21,263 bases of DNA. Source: a virus. A program made the position numbers and the translations under genes. Numbering within the stretch: the stretch's first letter is position 1; each line of letters begins with the position of its first letter. Location: positions 1 to 21,263 of the IMG/VR virus record IMGVR_UViG_3300021091_000489. The stretch is one strand, 5' to 3'. Shown here one piece after another: positions 7,114-14,168 of this stretch. Under the pieces are notes generated by a model that saw only the letters and a program-made list of their open reading frames with translations, was not told where the DNA came from and did no database searches.

Positions 7114-8042
7114 GGGGTGTCCTCCAAACCATCACTATTATAGTTGATCAGAACCAACTCGTGGCGGGATTCTTGACCAGATGTATATTTCTTATCAGAC
7201 CGCATTGTATATGTATGAGCAAAATCAACAGATCGCCATCCGTCAAATCTATTTTTAACTAGGTTAGAACTATTATATGAAACCAGTTGTGGACAAATAT
7301 GCCTATCACAATCAATAGCAAACTTATCATGATCAAATCCTTTATGCATTGATCCCTTGCGACCATAGAGGTTATCCTTAATATCATAAGGAGGATCAAG
7401 ATACACAAACACACTTCTATCATCTGTCAGTAATTTTTCATACGAAAGATTAGTAATCTTCCAATCCTTGACAATTTCGCCATAACCAGGAATCTTATCA
7501 ATGTTATTCATAGAGAAATTACTGATGCTTGCTTGTGGTGAGAAAGAAGAATTCTCAGTCAGACCAGAGAAACTACACTTGTTTAGAATATAAAAAGCAG
7601 TAGCACGATAAAGATCATCTGCCTCTGGATGATTAATTCCAATTTTCATTTGATTAAAGAGTTCTCTACCCTTATCATAATATTCTTCAAATTCTTTATT
7701 TTCTACCTCTTCCTCTTCTTCAATTTCTTCTGGTTCTTGTTCGTTTGCTTTTTTATCTGGCACTGGTCCAAGGTCTTCTTTATATCCTTTTAGGGCATCA
7801 TAAAGATCTTGTGGTTGATCACGAAGAACACACCAGAATGTATAAAGAGGATTGTAAAGATCATTTACCCACACAGGAATATCTGGATATTGCTTAGAGA
7901 TGGCAATTGACATGGATCCGCCACCAAGAAAAGGTTCCCTAAACTCGGTGATGTTTGACATGTCTGGCAGATATTGAAACAGTTTTACAACTGCTCTTGA
8001 TTTGCCGCCAGGATAGCGAAGGGGGGTTTTCAAAGATTTCAT
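7110..8042 (-). CDS. dam: DNA adenine N6-methyltransferase, Dam / D12 class
   Basis: Transfers methyl from S-adenosylmethionine to adenine in a short DNA site. Start chosen at the ATG at 8042, because MKSLKTPLRYPGGKSRAV is the normal Dam N-terminus; the open frame further upstream overlaps the nuclease gene and lacks family sequence. Length 310 residues. Motifs: LRYPGGK (8-14), FREPFLGGGS (34-43, SAM binding), and catalytic DPPY at 216-219; VSYNSSN and ELVLINY follow near the end. A highly acidic insertion (about 97-120, mostly Glu) is unusual. The start is one base after the stop of the nuclease-like gene, so the two are coupled. The target sequence is not known; Dam relatives often modify GATC. 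Confidence 0.93.
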   Translation of the reverse strand: MKSLKTPLRYPGGKSRAVVKLFQYLPDMSNITEFREPFLGGGSMSIAISKQYPDIPVWVNDLYNPLYTFWCVLRDQPQDLYDALKGYKEDLGPVPDKKANEQEPEEIEEEEEVENKEFEEYYDKGRELFNQMKIGINHPEADDLYRATAFYILNKCSFSGLTENSSFSPQASISNFSMNNIDKIPGYGEIVKDWKITNLSYEKLLTDDRSVFVYLDPPYDIKDNLYGRKGSMHKGFDHDKFAIDCDRHICPQLVSYNSSNLVKNRFDGWRSVDFAHTYTMRSDKKYTSGQESRHELVLINYNSDGLEDTP

Positions 8043-8043
8043 A

Positions 8044-8568
8044 TCAAAGAATGTTTTCAATGTTGTTAAGAATTTGATTGGCAGTAATCCTCTTTTGTTT
8101 TGGATTGATGTTAGTTGCCAGCATTGTAACATCACCTGGATAAAATTTTACTTTAGCAGCAGGTGAATTTGGTGTAAAATAGATACGTTTTTCTACAGTA
8201 TTCCAATCAGCATATCCAATACACATGTTTTCGGTGTCAACAAGAAACATATAATCAAAGGTTTTTTCTACCTTTTTAGAATCACCGCGAAAGTTTTTAA
8301 GAGTAATTGTTTTGGTGGATCCATTTTTGTTAAAAAGACGAAGCGATCCTTTCATTTCATAATTTGTCTCATCTACACCGATGAAATCAACTCCATCCTT
8401 GTGATCGCCAACATATCTTACTTGTCCGTCGCTCCATTTAGCAAATGACTTTTCTTGGAGATATGTTCGGAAGGTTTTGAATGTGTTCGACTTCATCTCT
8501 TTAGTATTGGTTGCATCAACACAACCAAAAAATTCATGGAGATTGATGCGGGAAAAATCAAGGTTCAT
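8044..8568 (-). CDS. Putative PD-(D/E)XK nuclease, possible restriction partner of the Dam methylase
   Basis: 174-residue protein of no family I can name. Start set at the ATG at 8568; a TTG two codons upstream is also possible. The core GVDFIGVDETNYEMKG has D61, then E71-x-K73 nine residues further on, on what look like two beta strands, which fits the D...ExK signature of PD-(D/E)XK nucleases. The N-terminal KTFRTYLQEKSF helix could carry a further acidic residue. The gene sits one base upstream of dam and overlaps the 55-aa gene by 11 bases, so it is part of the same translational chain. A type II-like restriction-modification pair or an unmethylated-host-DNA nuclease is inferred; a nuclease-unrelated role cannot be excluded. 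Confidence 0.6.
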   Translation of the reverse strand: MNLDFSRINLHEFFGCVDATNTKEMKSNTFKTFRTYLQEKSFAKWSDGQVRYVGDHKDGVDFIGVDETNYEMKGSLRLFNKNGSTKTITLKNFRGDSKKVEKTFDYMFLVDTENMCIGYADWNTVEKRIYFTPNSPAAKVKFYPGDVTMLATNINPKQKRITANQILNNIENIL

Positions 8569-8725
8569 AATCAATAGGGTGATACTTTAAAAATTCTTGG
8601 AAGGTCATTTTCATTTCCTTCTGGGTCATGCCGCAGTGAGCGGCGGCAAGGGGCAAACTCATTTTAGCACGAAACAACCCCAAGTTTGCTTCTGCTACAT
8701 TTTTTGGTGTGGTTTTTACTTTCAT
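8558..8725 (-). CDS. Small hypothetical protein (55 aa) after gp44
   Basis: ATG at 8725 overlaps the gp44 stop as ATGA; the TGA is at 8558-8560. The product starts MKVKTTPKNVAEANLGLFRA, continues MSLPLAAAHCGMTQKEMKMT and ends FQEFLKYHPIDYEP. The middle, LAAAHCGMTQKEMKMTFQEFL, looks like a short helix-turn-helix-type segment (A-x-x-x-G-M-x-x-x-x-M). A small DNA-binding protein is possible but unproven. It was too short for an automatic ORF cutoff. Its ATGA overlap and clean reading frame support it as real. Confidence 0.65.
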   Translation of the reverse strand: MKVKTTPKNVAEANLGLFRAKMSLPLAAAHCGMTQKEMKMTFQEFLKYHPIDYEP

Positions 8726-9663
8726 TTGAATTCACAGTGCATCATAATTTCAGTAAGGCAAGCAAGAAAGTTAATTTCTTGATCCGCAACAAAAGCAATT
8801 TGATATTGATACTTTGCCAAAATTAAAACTGCTTCTGGAATTGATGGTGGTTTCAAAGATTGATACAGCATGTTATAGATTTTTTTGATAATGAGGTTTG
8901 GATCATTATCAATGTTGTCACAAACCCATTTCTTGACTACTGTAAATTCTTTATTCTTTAATGATTTAATAAGATCGTCAAGTTGAATGTCGTCAATGTC
9001 AATCAAAATAGAACTATCAATTTGTCCAGATGCAGCGTGCCTCTGTGTTTCATTGATCAATCTACGCCAATCAGGATAGTAACGTTTAATTAATTTGATA
9101 ATAATTTTATCATCGTGTTCTACTTTATTTTCTTCAAGAATACTTTTGAGACGTTTGAAAAATTTTGCCTGTAGTTTATCTTCATCCTCCTTCTTGATTT
9201 TAAAATCAACCACCGTGCATCGAGAGTGCAGGGGATCAATAATTTTATTTGGAAAGTTGCAGGTAAAGATGAATCGACAGTTGTTGTGAAACTCTTCTAC
9301 AGCGGTTCTGAGGGACAGTTGAACATCGTTGGTGGTGTTGTCTGCCTCATCGATGATGACAACCTTGTGGGGTGCCCCAGAGGTCAGTGAGACGGTTGTG
9401 GCAAATTGCCTTACACGATTTCTGACCGTATCCAGGAACCGCCCTTCATCCGAACCATTAATGACAATATAGGAAGCGTTAATTTCATCGCACAATGCTT
9501 TAGCAACTGTGGTTTTTCCAATGCCAGCACTGCCAGTGAGTAGAAGGTTAGGGATCTCTCTCTGTTCAATAAATCCTTTAAACGAATTTTTAATATTCAC
9601 TGGAAGAATACAATCATCAATTGTATGAGGACGATATTCTTCCACCCACAAAAAGTTTTTCAT
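8722..9663 (-). CDS. gp44: Clamp-loader large subunit, T4 gp44-like AAA+ ATPase
   Basis: ATPase subunit of the sliding-clamp loader; uses ATP to open gp45 and place it on primed DNA. 313 residues (T4: 319). The start is the ATG at 9663, sharing a base with the gp45 stop (TGATG); a TTG one codon upstream is less likely. N-terminal WVEEYRPHTIDDCILP is typical of RFC/clamp-loader subunits. Walker A is GSAGIGKT (44-51), Walker B box IIDEAD (103-108), and SRC with the arginine finger is at 147-149. The C-terminal domain is helical. It follows gp45 directly, as in T4. Confidence 0.96.
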   Translation of the reverse strand: MKNFLWVEEYRPHTIDDCILPVNIKNSFKGFIEQREIPNLLLTGSAGIGKTTVAKALCDEINASYIVINGSDEGRFLDTVRNRVRQFATTVSLTSGAPHKVVIIDEADNTTNDVQLSLRTAVEEFHNNCRFIFTCNFPNKIIDPLHSRCTVVDFKIKKEDEDKLQAKFFKRLKSILEENKVEHDDKIIIKLIKRYYPDWRRLINETQRHAASGQIDSSILIDIDDIQLDDLIKSLKNKEFTVVKKWVCDNIDNDPNLIIKKIYNMLYQSLKPPSIPEAVLILAKYQYQIAFVADQEINFLACLTEIMMHCEFK

Positions 9664-10343
9664 CAAGGTTCGAGAGCAATATAGTAAGTGAGATTAAGCG
9701 CAGAATGCTTCCACTCAGTAATCAGTTTATTAGAAATTTTAACATTGTAATTCCCAGGAAGCATCACGAAAGAATCCATTTTCAAAAAGAGTTCATATTC
9801 TCCCGTTGTTTCTCCTTTAAATTCTTGGGAGTATACATTGCTAGTTTCATTATCTTTATCAAGCAAAGATAACGTAATCAATTTATTATTCTTTTTGCTT
9901 GATGCAATTCTTAAATCGGGAATCGCATAAATGATAGATGCTTTACGAAGTTCGGACAAAGATTCGCTGTCAATAAAAAATTCCATGTCCGCCCCAGGAA
10001 AATCAAGTTGTTTTTCTGGTGCTGCTTTTAAAGTAATTTCGGGATTTGAGAAGTAATATCTAGCACTCTTCCCACGACCTTTAATAGTAACGTACTCTTC
10101 GTTTTCAAATACAAGAACTGGTTTTTGATTTTGGAACAAAGTCATTCCAACCATAAATTGATTCAAATCATAAATTCCAAAGGTCTGAGGAAAATTTTCT
10201 TCACAAACATATTCAGCAACACAATTTTCACCAACACTAATTGTTTTAAGAACGTTACCTTTCCTGAATAAAATCGATGCATTAATAGTAGCAAAGTTTT
10301 TTAGAACACTTACAGTATCCTGCGATAAGATTACGTTATTCAT
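9663..10343 (-). CDS. gp45: Sliding clamp, T4 gp45-like
   Basis: Processivity clamp for gp43; in T4 it also couples late transcription to replication by contacting gp55-containing RNA polymerase. 226 residues, nearly identical in length to T4 gp45 (228). The opening ILSQDTVSVLKNFATINASILFRKGN and the block YDLNQFMVGMTLFQNQKPVL are characteristic of phage clamps. No enzymatic motif is expected. The start overlaps the DUF3310 gene stop by ATGA and the gp44 start by TGATG. Partners gp43, gp44, gp62 and gp55 are all encoded in the window. Confidence 0.95.
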   Translation of the reverse strand: MNNVILSQDTVSVLKNFATINASILFRKGNVLKTISVGENCVAEYVCEENFPQTFGIYDLNQFMVGMTLFQNQKPVLVFENEEYVTIKGRGKSARYYFSNPEITLKAAPEKQLDFPGADMEFFIDSESLSELRKASIIYAIPDLRIASSKKNNKLITLSLLDKDNETSNVYSQEFKGETTGEYELFLKMDSFVMLPGNYNVKISNKLITEWKHSALNLTYYIALEP

Positions 10344-10648
10344 TTAAACTCTCCAAGACCGTTATCCATGCGACTGTAGTGTTTATCGAAGTGAAGCAGC
10401 AGCATAGCATAGTGAATCACTTTTAGCAAGTCGCGTTTGTTATGACCATCTTTGTCACCATAACGACTACCGTATTTGAGAATGTTTGCCTGACAGAAAT
10501 CTGGTGCCAGGTCTTTTGCTGCCATCAAATCAATTGTTTGAATGTCATTATAGGCATCATTATGACCACAGTAGTGACTACCGTAAGTGCTCACAACATA
10601 GTCCTCAACTTCTTTGAGGATTTTGTCTTCATTGTATTTCCATTGCAT
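10340..10648 (-). CDS. DUF3310-like protein, first gene of the clamp operon
   Basis: 102-residue soluble protein. The segment HYCGHNDAYNDIQTIDLM, then FCQANILKYGSRYGDKDGHN, then DLLKVIHYAMLLLHF matches the pattern of DUF3310 (HY...iD, F..gN.iKY..R....K..DL.K...Y). DUF3310 is found in many phages, including as part of T7 gp1.7, a nucleotide kinase, so a nucleotide-metabolism link is possible, but no P-loop is present here. It has a Shine-Dalgarno AAGGAA about eight bases before the ATG and follows the promoter at 10684-10712 directly. It overlaps gp45 by ATGA. Confidence 0.75.
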   Translation of the reverse strand: MQWKYNEDKILKEVEDYVVSTYGSHYCGHNDAYNDIQTIDLMAAKDLAPDFCQANILKYGSRYGDKDGHNKRDLLKVIHYAMLLLHFDKHYSRMDNGLGEFK

Positions 10649-10683
10649 AGTTAGATTTCCTTGATAATAGAATCTATTTGGTT

Positions 10684-10712
10684 AGTATAGCACCTTAAGG
10701 GGTGTGCGTCAA
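10684..10712 (-). promoter_or_regulatory. Sigma70-type promoter of the clamp operon
   Basis: Minus strand: TTGACG (10712-10707), a 17-base spacer, TATACT (10689-10684), with TGC before the -10. It overlaps the last codons of cobS and stands 36 bases before the DUF3310 ATG. It should drive DUF3310, gp45, gp44, the inserted genes, gp62 and regA. The spacer contains CCTTAAGG within an imperfect inverted repeat, a possible protein-binding site. Confidence 0.8.
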
Positions 10713-11815
10713 GGCGCTTCTTGTTGGTCATCCAATTGACCTTCAGCATTGACATCAATTTTGTCATACAGTTCTAAAAATACCGTTTTGGTTTCATCAT
10801 CAAACCTGTTAACGCAAACCTCAATCGCTTTCATACGCTTACCAAAGATGGTGTAAGCACGAATGATATGAGACAGACGACGAGTAGAAATAACTTCGTC
10901 AATACCACCATCCTTAAAGGTTTTGCGGATAATGTCTGCCCAGGAAGAAAGTTTCTCACAGAATTCAAGGTCAGTGCCACCTAGAGAGGTAAGCAGTTTC
11001 TCAAGAATTTTTTGTTCGATTTTAGTAGAGGGATAATCTTGCTCAAAAGTGAGAGCAAATCGTTCCAGGAATGCCTCATTCAACACGTTAGTGCCAATGA
11101 AACGACCATCATCAGAACCTTTACCTTTAGTGTTTGCAGTGGCAATAATATTAAAACCAGCAGCAGGTTTTACATACTGACCAGTTTTTTTGAGGAAAAC
11201 ACCTTTGCCTTCTAGCACGGATTGTAGACAAAGGATTTTGTTGGAGGCGAGGTCAACCTCGTCAAGTAGCAAGATCGACCCTCGTTCGAGGGCTTCAATA
11301 ACTGGACCATTGTGCCAAACAGTGGCACCATCAACAAGGCGGAAACCGCCAATAAGGTCATCTTCATCAGTTTCAATAGTAATGTTTACACGAATAAGTT
11401 CACGCTTGAGTTGAGCACACGCTTGCTCCACAGAGAACGTTTTACCGTTACCAGACATCCCAGTGATGAACACAGGATAGAAAATGCCAGAAGAAATAAT
11501 CTTTTTAACATCAACAAAGTTCCCGAACGGGACAAAGGTATCATCTTTTTCTGGAATAAGGTTCTGTTGTTCCCGCTCGGTAACAGCAGGGGCAGCAGAA
11601 GGAGCTTTGTAGGTCTGTTCCAATTTTTCCTGTACAGTCAAATTCCATTTGCCATGACCAACTTTATAGTGATCAATACGCTTGGTGATTGTTGGATAAG
11701 AAGTGCTAAAGTTAGCAGCAGCAGCGATGATAGCATTGCTGCCAAACTCATTGCCATAGTTTTCACGCAGATAATTAACAAGGGCGGTTTGATCAATCAC
11801 AGTTTTACGGGGCAT
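10709..11815 (-). CDS. cobS: CobS-like AAA+ ATPase (MoxR/chelatase type)
   Basis: 368-residue ATPase of the CobS/MoxR group. In aerobic cobalamin synthesis CobS works with CobT and CobN to insert cobalt; in phages, which lack CobN, the role is debated. Walker A is GMSGNGKT (119-126), Walker B is LLLDEVD (182-188), sensor 1 IATANTKG with N228, and an arginine-containing ISTRRLSHI helix follows. Residues 1-70 precede the ATPase core; residues 25-48 look like a helix-turn-helix. The ATG has a strong Shine-Dalgarno AAGGAG. The cobT-like gene is immediately upstream, and such ATPases often act on a vWA-domain partner. Confidence 0.9.
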   Translation of the reverse strand: MPRKTVIDQTALVNYLRENYGNEFGSNAIIAAAANFSTSYPTITKRIDHYKVGHGKWNLTVQEKLEQTYKAPSAAPAVTEREQQNLIPEKDDTFVPFGNFVDVKKIISSGIFYPVFITGMSGNGKTFSVEQACAQLKRELIRVNITIETDEDDLIGGFRLVDGATVWHNGPVIEALERGSILLLDEVDLASNKILCLQSVLEGKGVFLKKTGQYVKPAAGFNIIATANTKGKGSDDGRFIGTNVLNEAFLERFALTFEQDYPSTKIEQKILEKLLTSLGGTDLEFCEKLSSWADIIRKTFKDGGIDEVISTRRLSHIIRAYTIFGKRMKAIEVCVNRFDDETKTVFLELYDKIDVNAEGQLDDQQEAP

Positions 11816-11842
11816 AATAAAATCTCCTTGAGAACAAAATAA

Positions 11843-11877
11843 TTATAGCAGGTGTGGGCAAGGTAGTTTGCCCACAG
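11843..11877 (-). promoter_or_regulatory. cobS promoter -10 with perfect 9-bp hairpin over the -35 region
   Basis: Minus strand: an extended -10 TGCTATAAT (TATAAT at 11848-11843) without a good -35 hexamer. Immediately upstream is a perfect inverted repeat, TGTGGGCAA (11877-11869), loop of six, TTGCCCACA (11862-11854). It lies just beyond the cobT-like stop. It may end that transcript, although only TATAATTATTTTG follows and no clean T-run, or it may bind a regulator in place of a -35. Confidence 0.6.
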
Positions 11878-11896
11878 TGGACAGTATGAAAATTGG

Positions 11897-14110
11897 TCAA
11901 GAGACAAGCGACGTGAACGACGACAGAATTTTTTTATTGGTGGTTTTTGCTTTTAGCATTCCACGAAATGCCTTGCCAATTTGCGAAGTTGATGCGTTTT
12001 CATCAACTTTAAAAGTGGTATCAACTGACAAGTTTCTAAAAGAGATTGCATAAAGAGCATCATACCCCACACCAAAATTAATCTCGGCACACTTTTCTTT
12101 TTTCCATTCACTCTGGATTTTTTGAGCAGCAGCAGGAAGTTCATCAGATCGATGTAGTCCAAAAGAACATCGAAGCAGATTGCTAAATTCTGATCCAGAA
12201 AGAATTCGGAATCCGATCAAATTAATTTCAGGAAAATTATGCTTCAAATTTTCTAGAAAAATAGTCGTAAGGCCACTGTCAAAAGAAGTACCAAAGTTGC
12301 GATACACGCGCCCAGTTTTGCGATCACGCAAAGCATTCCTTGCGCCCACATGATGATTGCCAAGTTTTGTGACTGGATAATCATAAGTTTTTTTGAGGTC
12401 AACATCGTAGCAAATATTATTACTTTCGCCATCAGTAAGAATCACGACATTAACTTTTTGAAGTTTATTTTGATTCTTAAATTGAGGGATAATTTTATGC
12501 AGAGAAATGATGCTTTCACAAAGGGGAGTGCCGCTCAGCTCAAGTCCTAAGGGATCACTGTAAAGGACAGATTCTCTCACAGTAGAAGAACGAGCATTGC
12601 CATTAGCATAAGCAAGTCGCCAAAGATTGAGGCAAGCAGTTTCAAAATTTTTAGAGTTACATTTAGAAGAAATTAAATTCATCATATAAAAACGATTGTG
12701 CAGAGATAGAGTTCCATGTTTACGATCATGTTTTGGAGGATTACTTAGAGAACCATCAAGAAACGTGTTGGACCACTCGTAAGTAAACGCATAAACTTCA
12801 AAAGGGATTTGAACTTTTTTACAAAACCAAACAAGATTCAAAAGTTGTTTAATAGTATCGAGAATATAATCTGACATGGAACCAGACCAATCAAGAATAA
12901 AGATTAGTCCGTGATTTTTGCCATCAGGAACAACAGAAATTTTCTTGAACAAATCTTCATTATAATTATACATATGAAGTTTGCTGGTATCCAACACGCC
13001 AGTTTTAGCTGTTGCCGAACGTTGGTAAGCATCAGCAGATTTTTTCATCTCAAATTCTTTTACAAGATAATTAACTTCTTTTTGAGAGTTCTTTTTGTAG
13101 TTGGCATAAGAAGCATCAGAACTTTCAAAAACATTACCCCAATGCTTTTTCTTATCTAGATAAACGTTTTTATAGTGGTTGGAAATGTATGCCAGCAATT
13201 TATCAAAAGGAACAATTACATTATTAATATCAAACTCGGGCAGTTCAACATACACTGTCTCGGTATCATAGATATTTTGGTTGGTCAATTTTTCTGTTTC
13301 TTCATTAAAAGACCTTTGGGTTTTTGATACCTCTTCGTTAGGACCACCGCCAGAACCTAAACTAGATGATTCTTGCATAGAATTAGATTTTTTAGATCCA
13401 TCAATATTTTCATCGATAGAATCGAAGTTGCTGTCACCAGATTCACCAGAATCTGAAGGTTTAAATTGGGTGTTTCCATTTACAGAAGAATTGGATTGAG
13501 ATCCAGATTGAGAATCTTGATTAACTTGAGAAGAATCGCTAGAAGTTTCAACTGAATCTTGTTTTTCTTCTTGGATATACTGAAACAATTTTTTGCAAAT
13601 TTCAATTACATCGTCAAAAGATTCTGCATTTTCAGTCATTTCAATAAATTGTATTTCCTTTTCTTTAAAGGGAATACAAGCGTAAGGTCCAATTTTAAAA
13701 TGAAGGTTGATGCGATCAATCAAAGAAAGAGAATTTATATTTTCATCTTCAATGCAAAAAAAGTTATCATCATTCAACTCTTTGTATCCATTGTAAAAAC
13801 TTTTACCAAGCCCAGGATACTTACGCTTCATTAGTTTTTCAATGCGAGCATCTTCAATAACATTGATATAATCTTTAGGTCCTTCAAACTCTTCACGCCA
13901 ATCAAAGGGAGGGGTGTACAGAGCATGACCAACCTCATGACCAACAAGGAGATCGTAAACAGTTGCTGAAGCTTTGTCCCAAATAGGAAGAGTAAGAACT
14001 CGATTTACGATATCAAAACAAGCAGTAGCAACTTTCTTGTGCTCGACCACAAGGTTTTCTGTGGCAAGCAGTTTGGCAAGAGAACCTTTAATTTCTTGAT
14101 TGACCGACAT
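11897..14110 (-). CDS. cobT: CobT-like protein: HExxH metallopeptidase motif plus C-terminal vWA domain
   Basis: 737 residues. The N-terminal part carries HEVGH (58-62) followed by EDARIEK at 86-92, the layout of a zinc metallopeptidase active site with a downstream acidic ligand. A Ser/Asn/Gly-rich linker (about 187-255) follows. The C-terminal vWA domain has the MIDAS motif DWSGS (D407, S409, S411), SGTPL and VVILTDGES, so metal-dependent ligand binding is likely intact. CobT of cobaltochelatase has a similar acidic linker plus vWA, and cobS is directly downstream, so the two proteins probably form an AAA+/vWA machine. Its substrate, cobalt/magnesium chelatase or a phage or host protein, is unknown. 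The start is the first ATG and lacks a Shine-Dalgarno. Confidence 0.85.
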   Translation of the reverse strand: MSVNQEIKGSLAKLLATENLVVEHKKVATACFDIVNRVLTLPIWDKASATVYDLLVGHEVGHALYTPPFDWREEFEGPKDYINVIEDARIEKLMKRKYPGLGKSFYNGYKELNDDNFFCIEDENINSLSLIDRINLHFKIGPYACIPFKEKEIQFIEMTENAESFDDVIEICKKLFQYIQEEKQDSVETSSDSSQVNQDSQSGSQSNSSVNGNTQFKPSDSGESGDSNFDSIDENIDGSKKSNSMQESSSLGSGGGPNEEVSKTQRSFNEETEKLTNQNIYDTETVYVELPEFDINNVIVPFDKLLAYISNHYKNVYLDKKKHWGNVFESSDASYANYKKNSQKEVNYLVKEFEMKKSADAYQRSATAKTGVLDTSKLHMYNYNEDLFKKISVVPDGKNHGLIFILDWSGSMSDYILDTIKQLLNLVWFCKKVQIPFEVYAFTYEWSNTFLDGSLSNPPKHDRKHGTLSLHNRFYMMNLISSKCNSKNFETACLNLWRLAYANGNARSSTVRESVLYSDPLGLELSGTPLCESIISLHKIIPQFKNQNKLQKVNVVILTDGESNNICYDVDLKKTYDYPVTKLGNHHVGARNALRDRKTGRVYRNFGTSFDSGLTTIFLENLKHNFPEINLIGFRILSGSEFSNLLRCSFGLHRSDELPAAAQKIQSEWKKEKCAEINFGVGYDALYAISFRNLSVDTTFKVDENASTSQIGKAFRGMLKAKTTNKKILSSFTSLVS

Positions 14111-14111
14111 G

Positions 14112-14168
14112 GGAGGTGTGTTTGAACTAAAGTAAATATACTACAGATCCCAGGAGGTGTGCCACCTC
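14112..14168. repeat. Short repeats in the gp46-cobT gap
   Basis: The 58-base gap holds two copies of GGAGGTGTG on the plus strand (14112-14120 and 14153-14161), 41 bases apart. The second is part of a GAGGTG-TGC-CACCTC hairpin (14154-14168) directly after the gp46 stop. On the transcript both read CACACCTCC, which resembles the anti-Shine-Dalgarno rather than a ribosome-binding site. No convincing promoter was found. Confidence 0.45.

Noticed and set aside
8043-8135. Upstream extension of the Dam methylase frame by 31 codons
   Set aside because: The extra residues match no Dam sequence and overlap the nuclease-like gene; the ATG at 8042 gives the canonical N-terminus.
8044-8568. Assigning the 174-residue gene as a gp62 or other clamp-loader subunit because it lies near gp44
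   Set aside because: gp62 is recognised further on by its KRYTPW block and position before regA; this protein has an ExK nuclease-like core instead.
11312-11842. 176-codon plus-strand frame opposite cobS
   Set aside because: Shadow of the cobS coding strand; low-complexity product without motifs, no promoter or SD on the plus strand.
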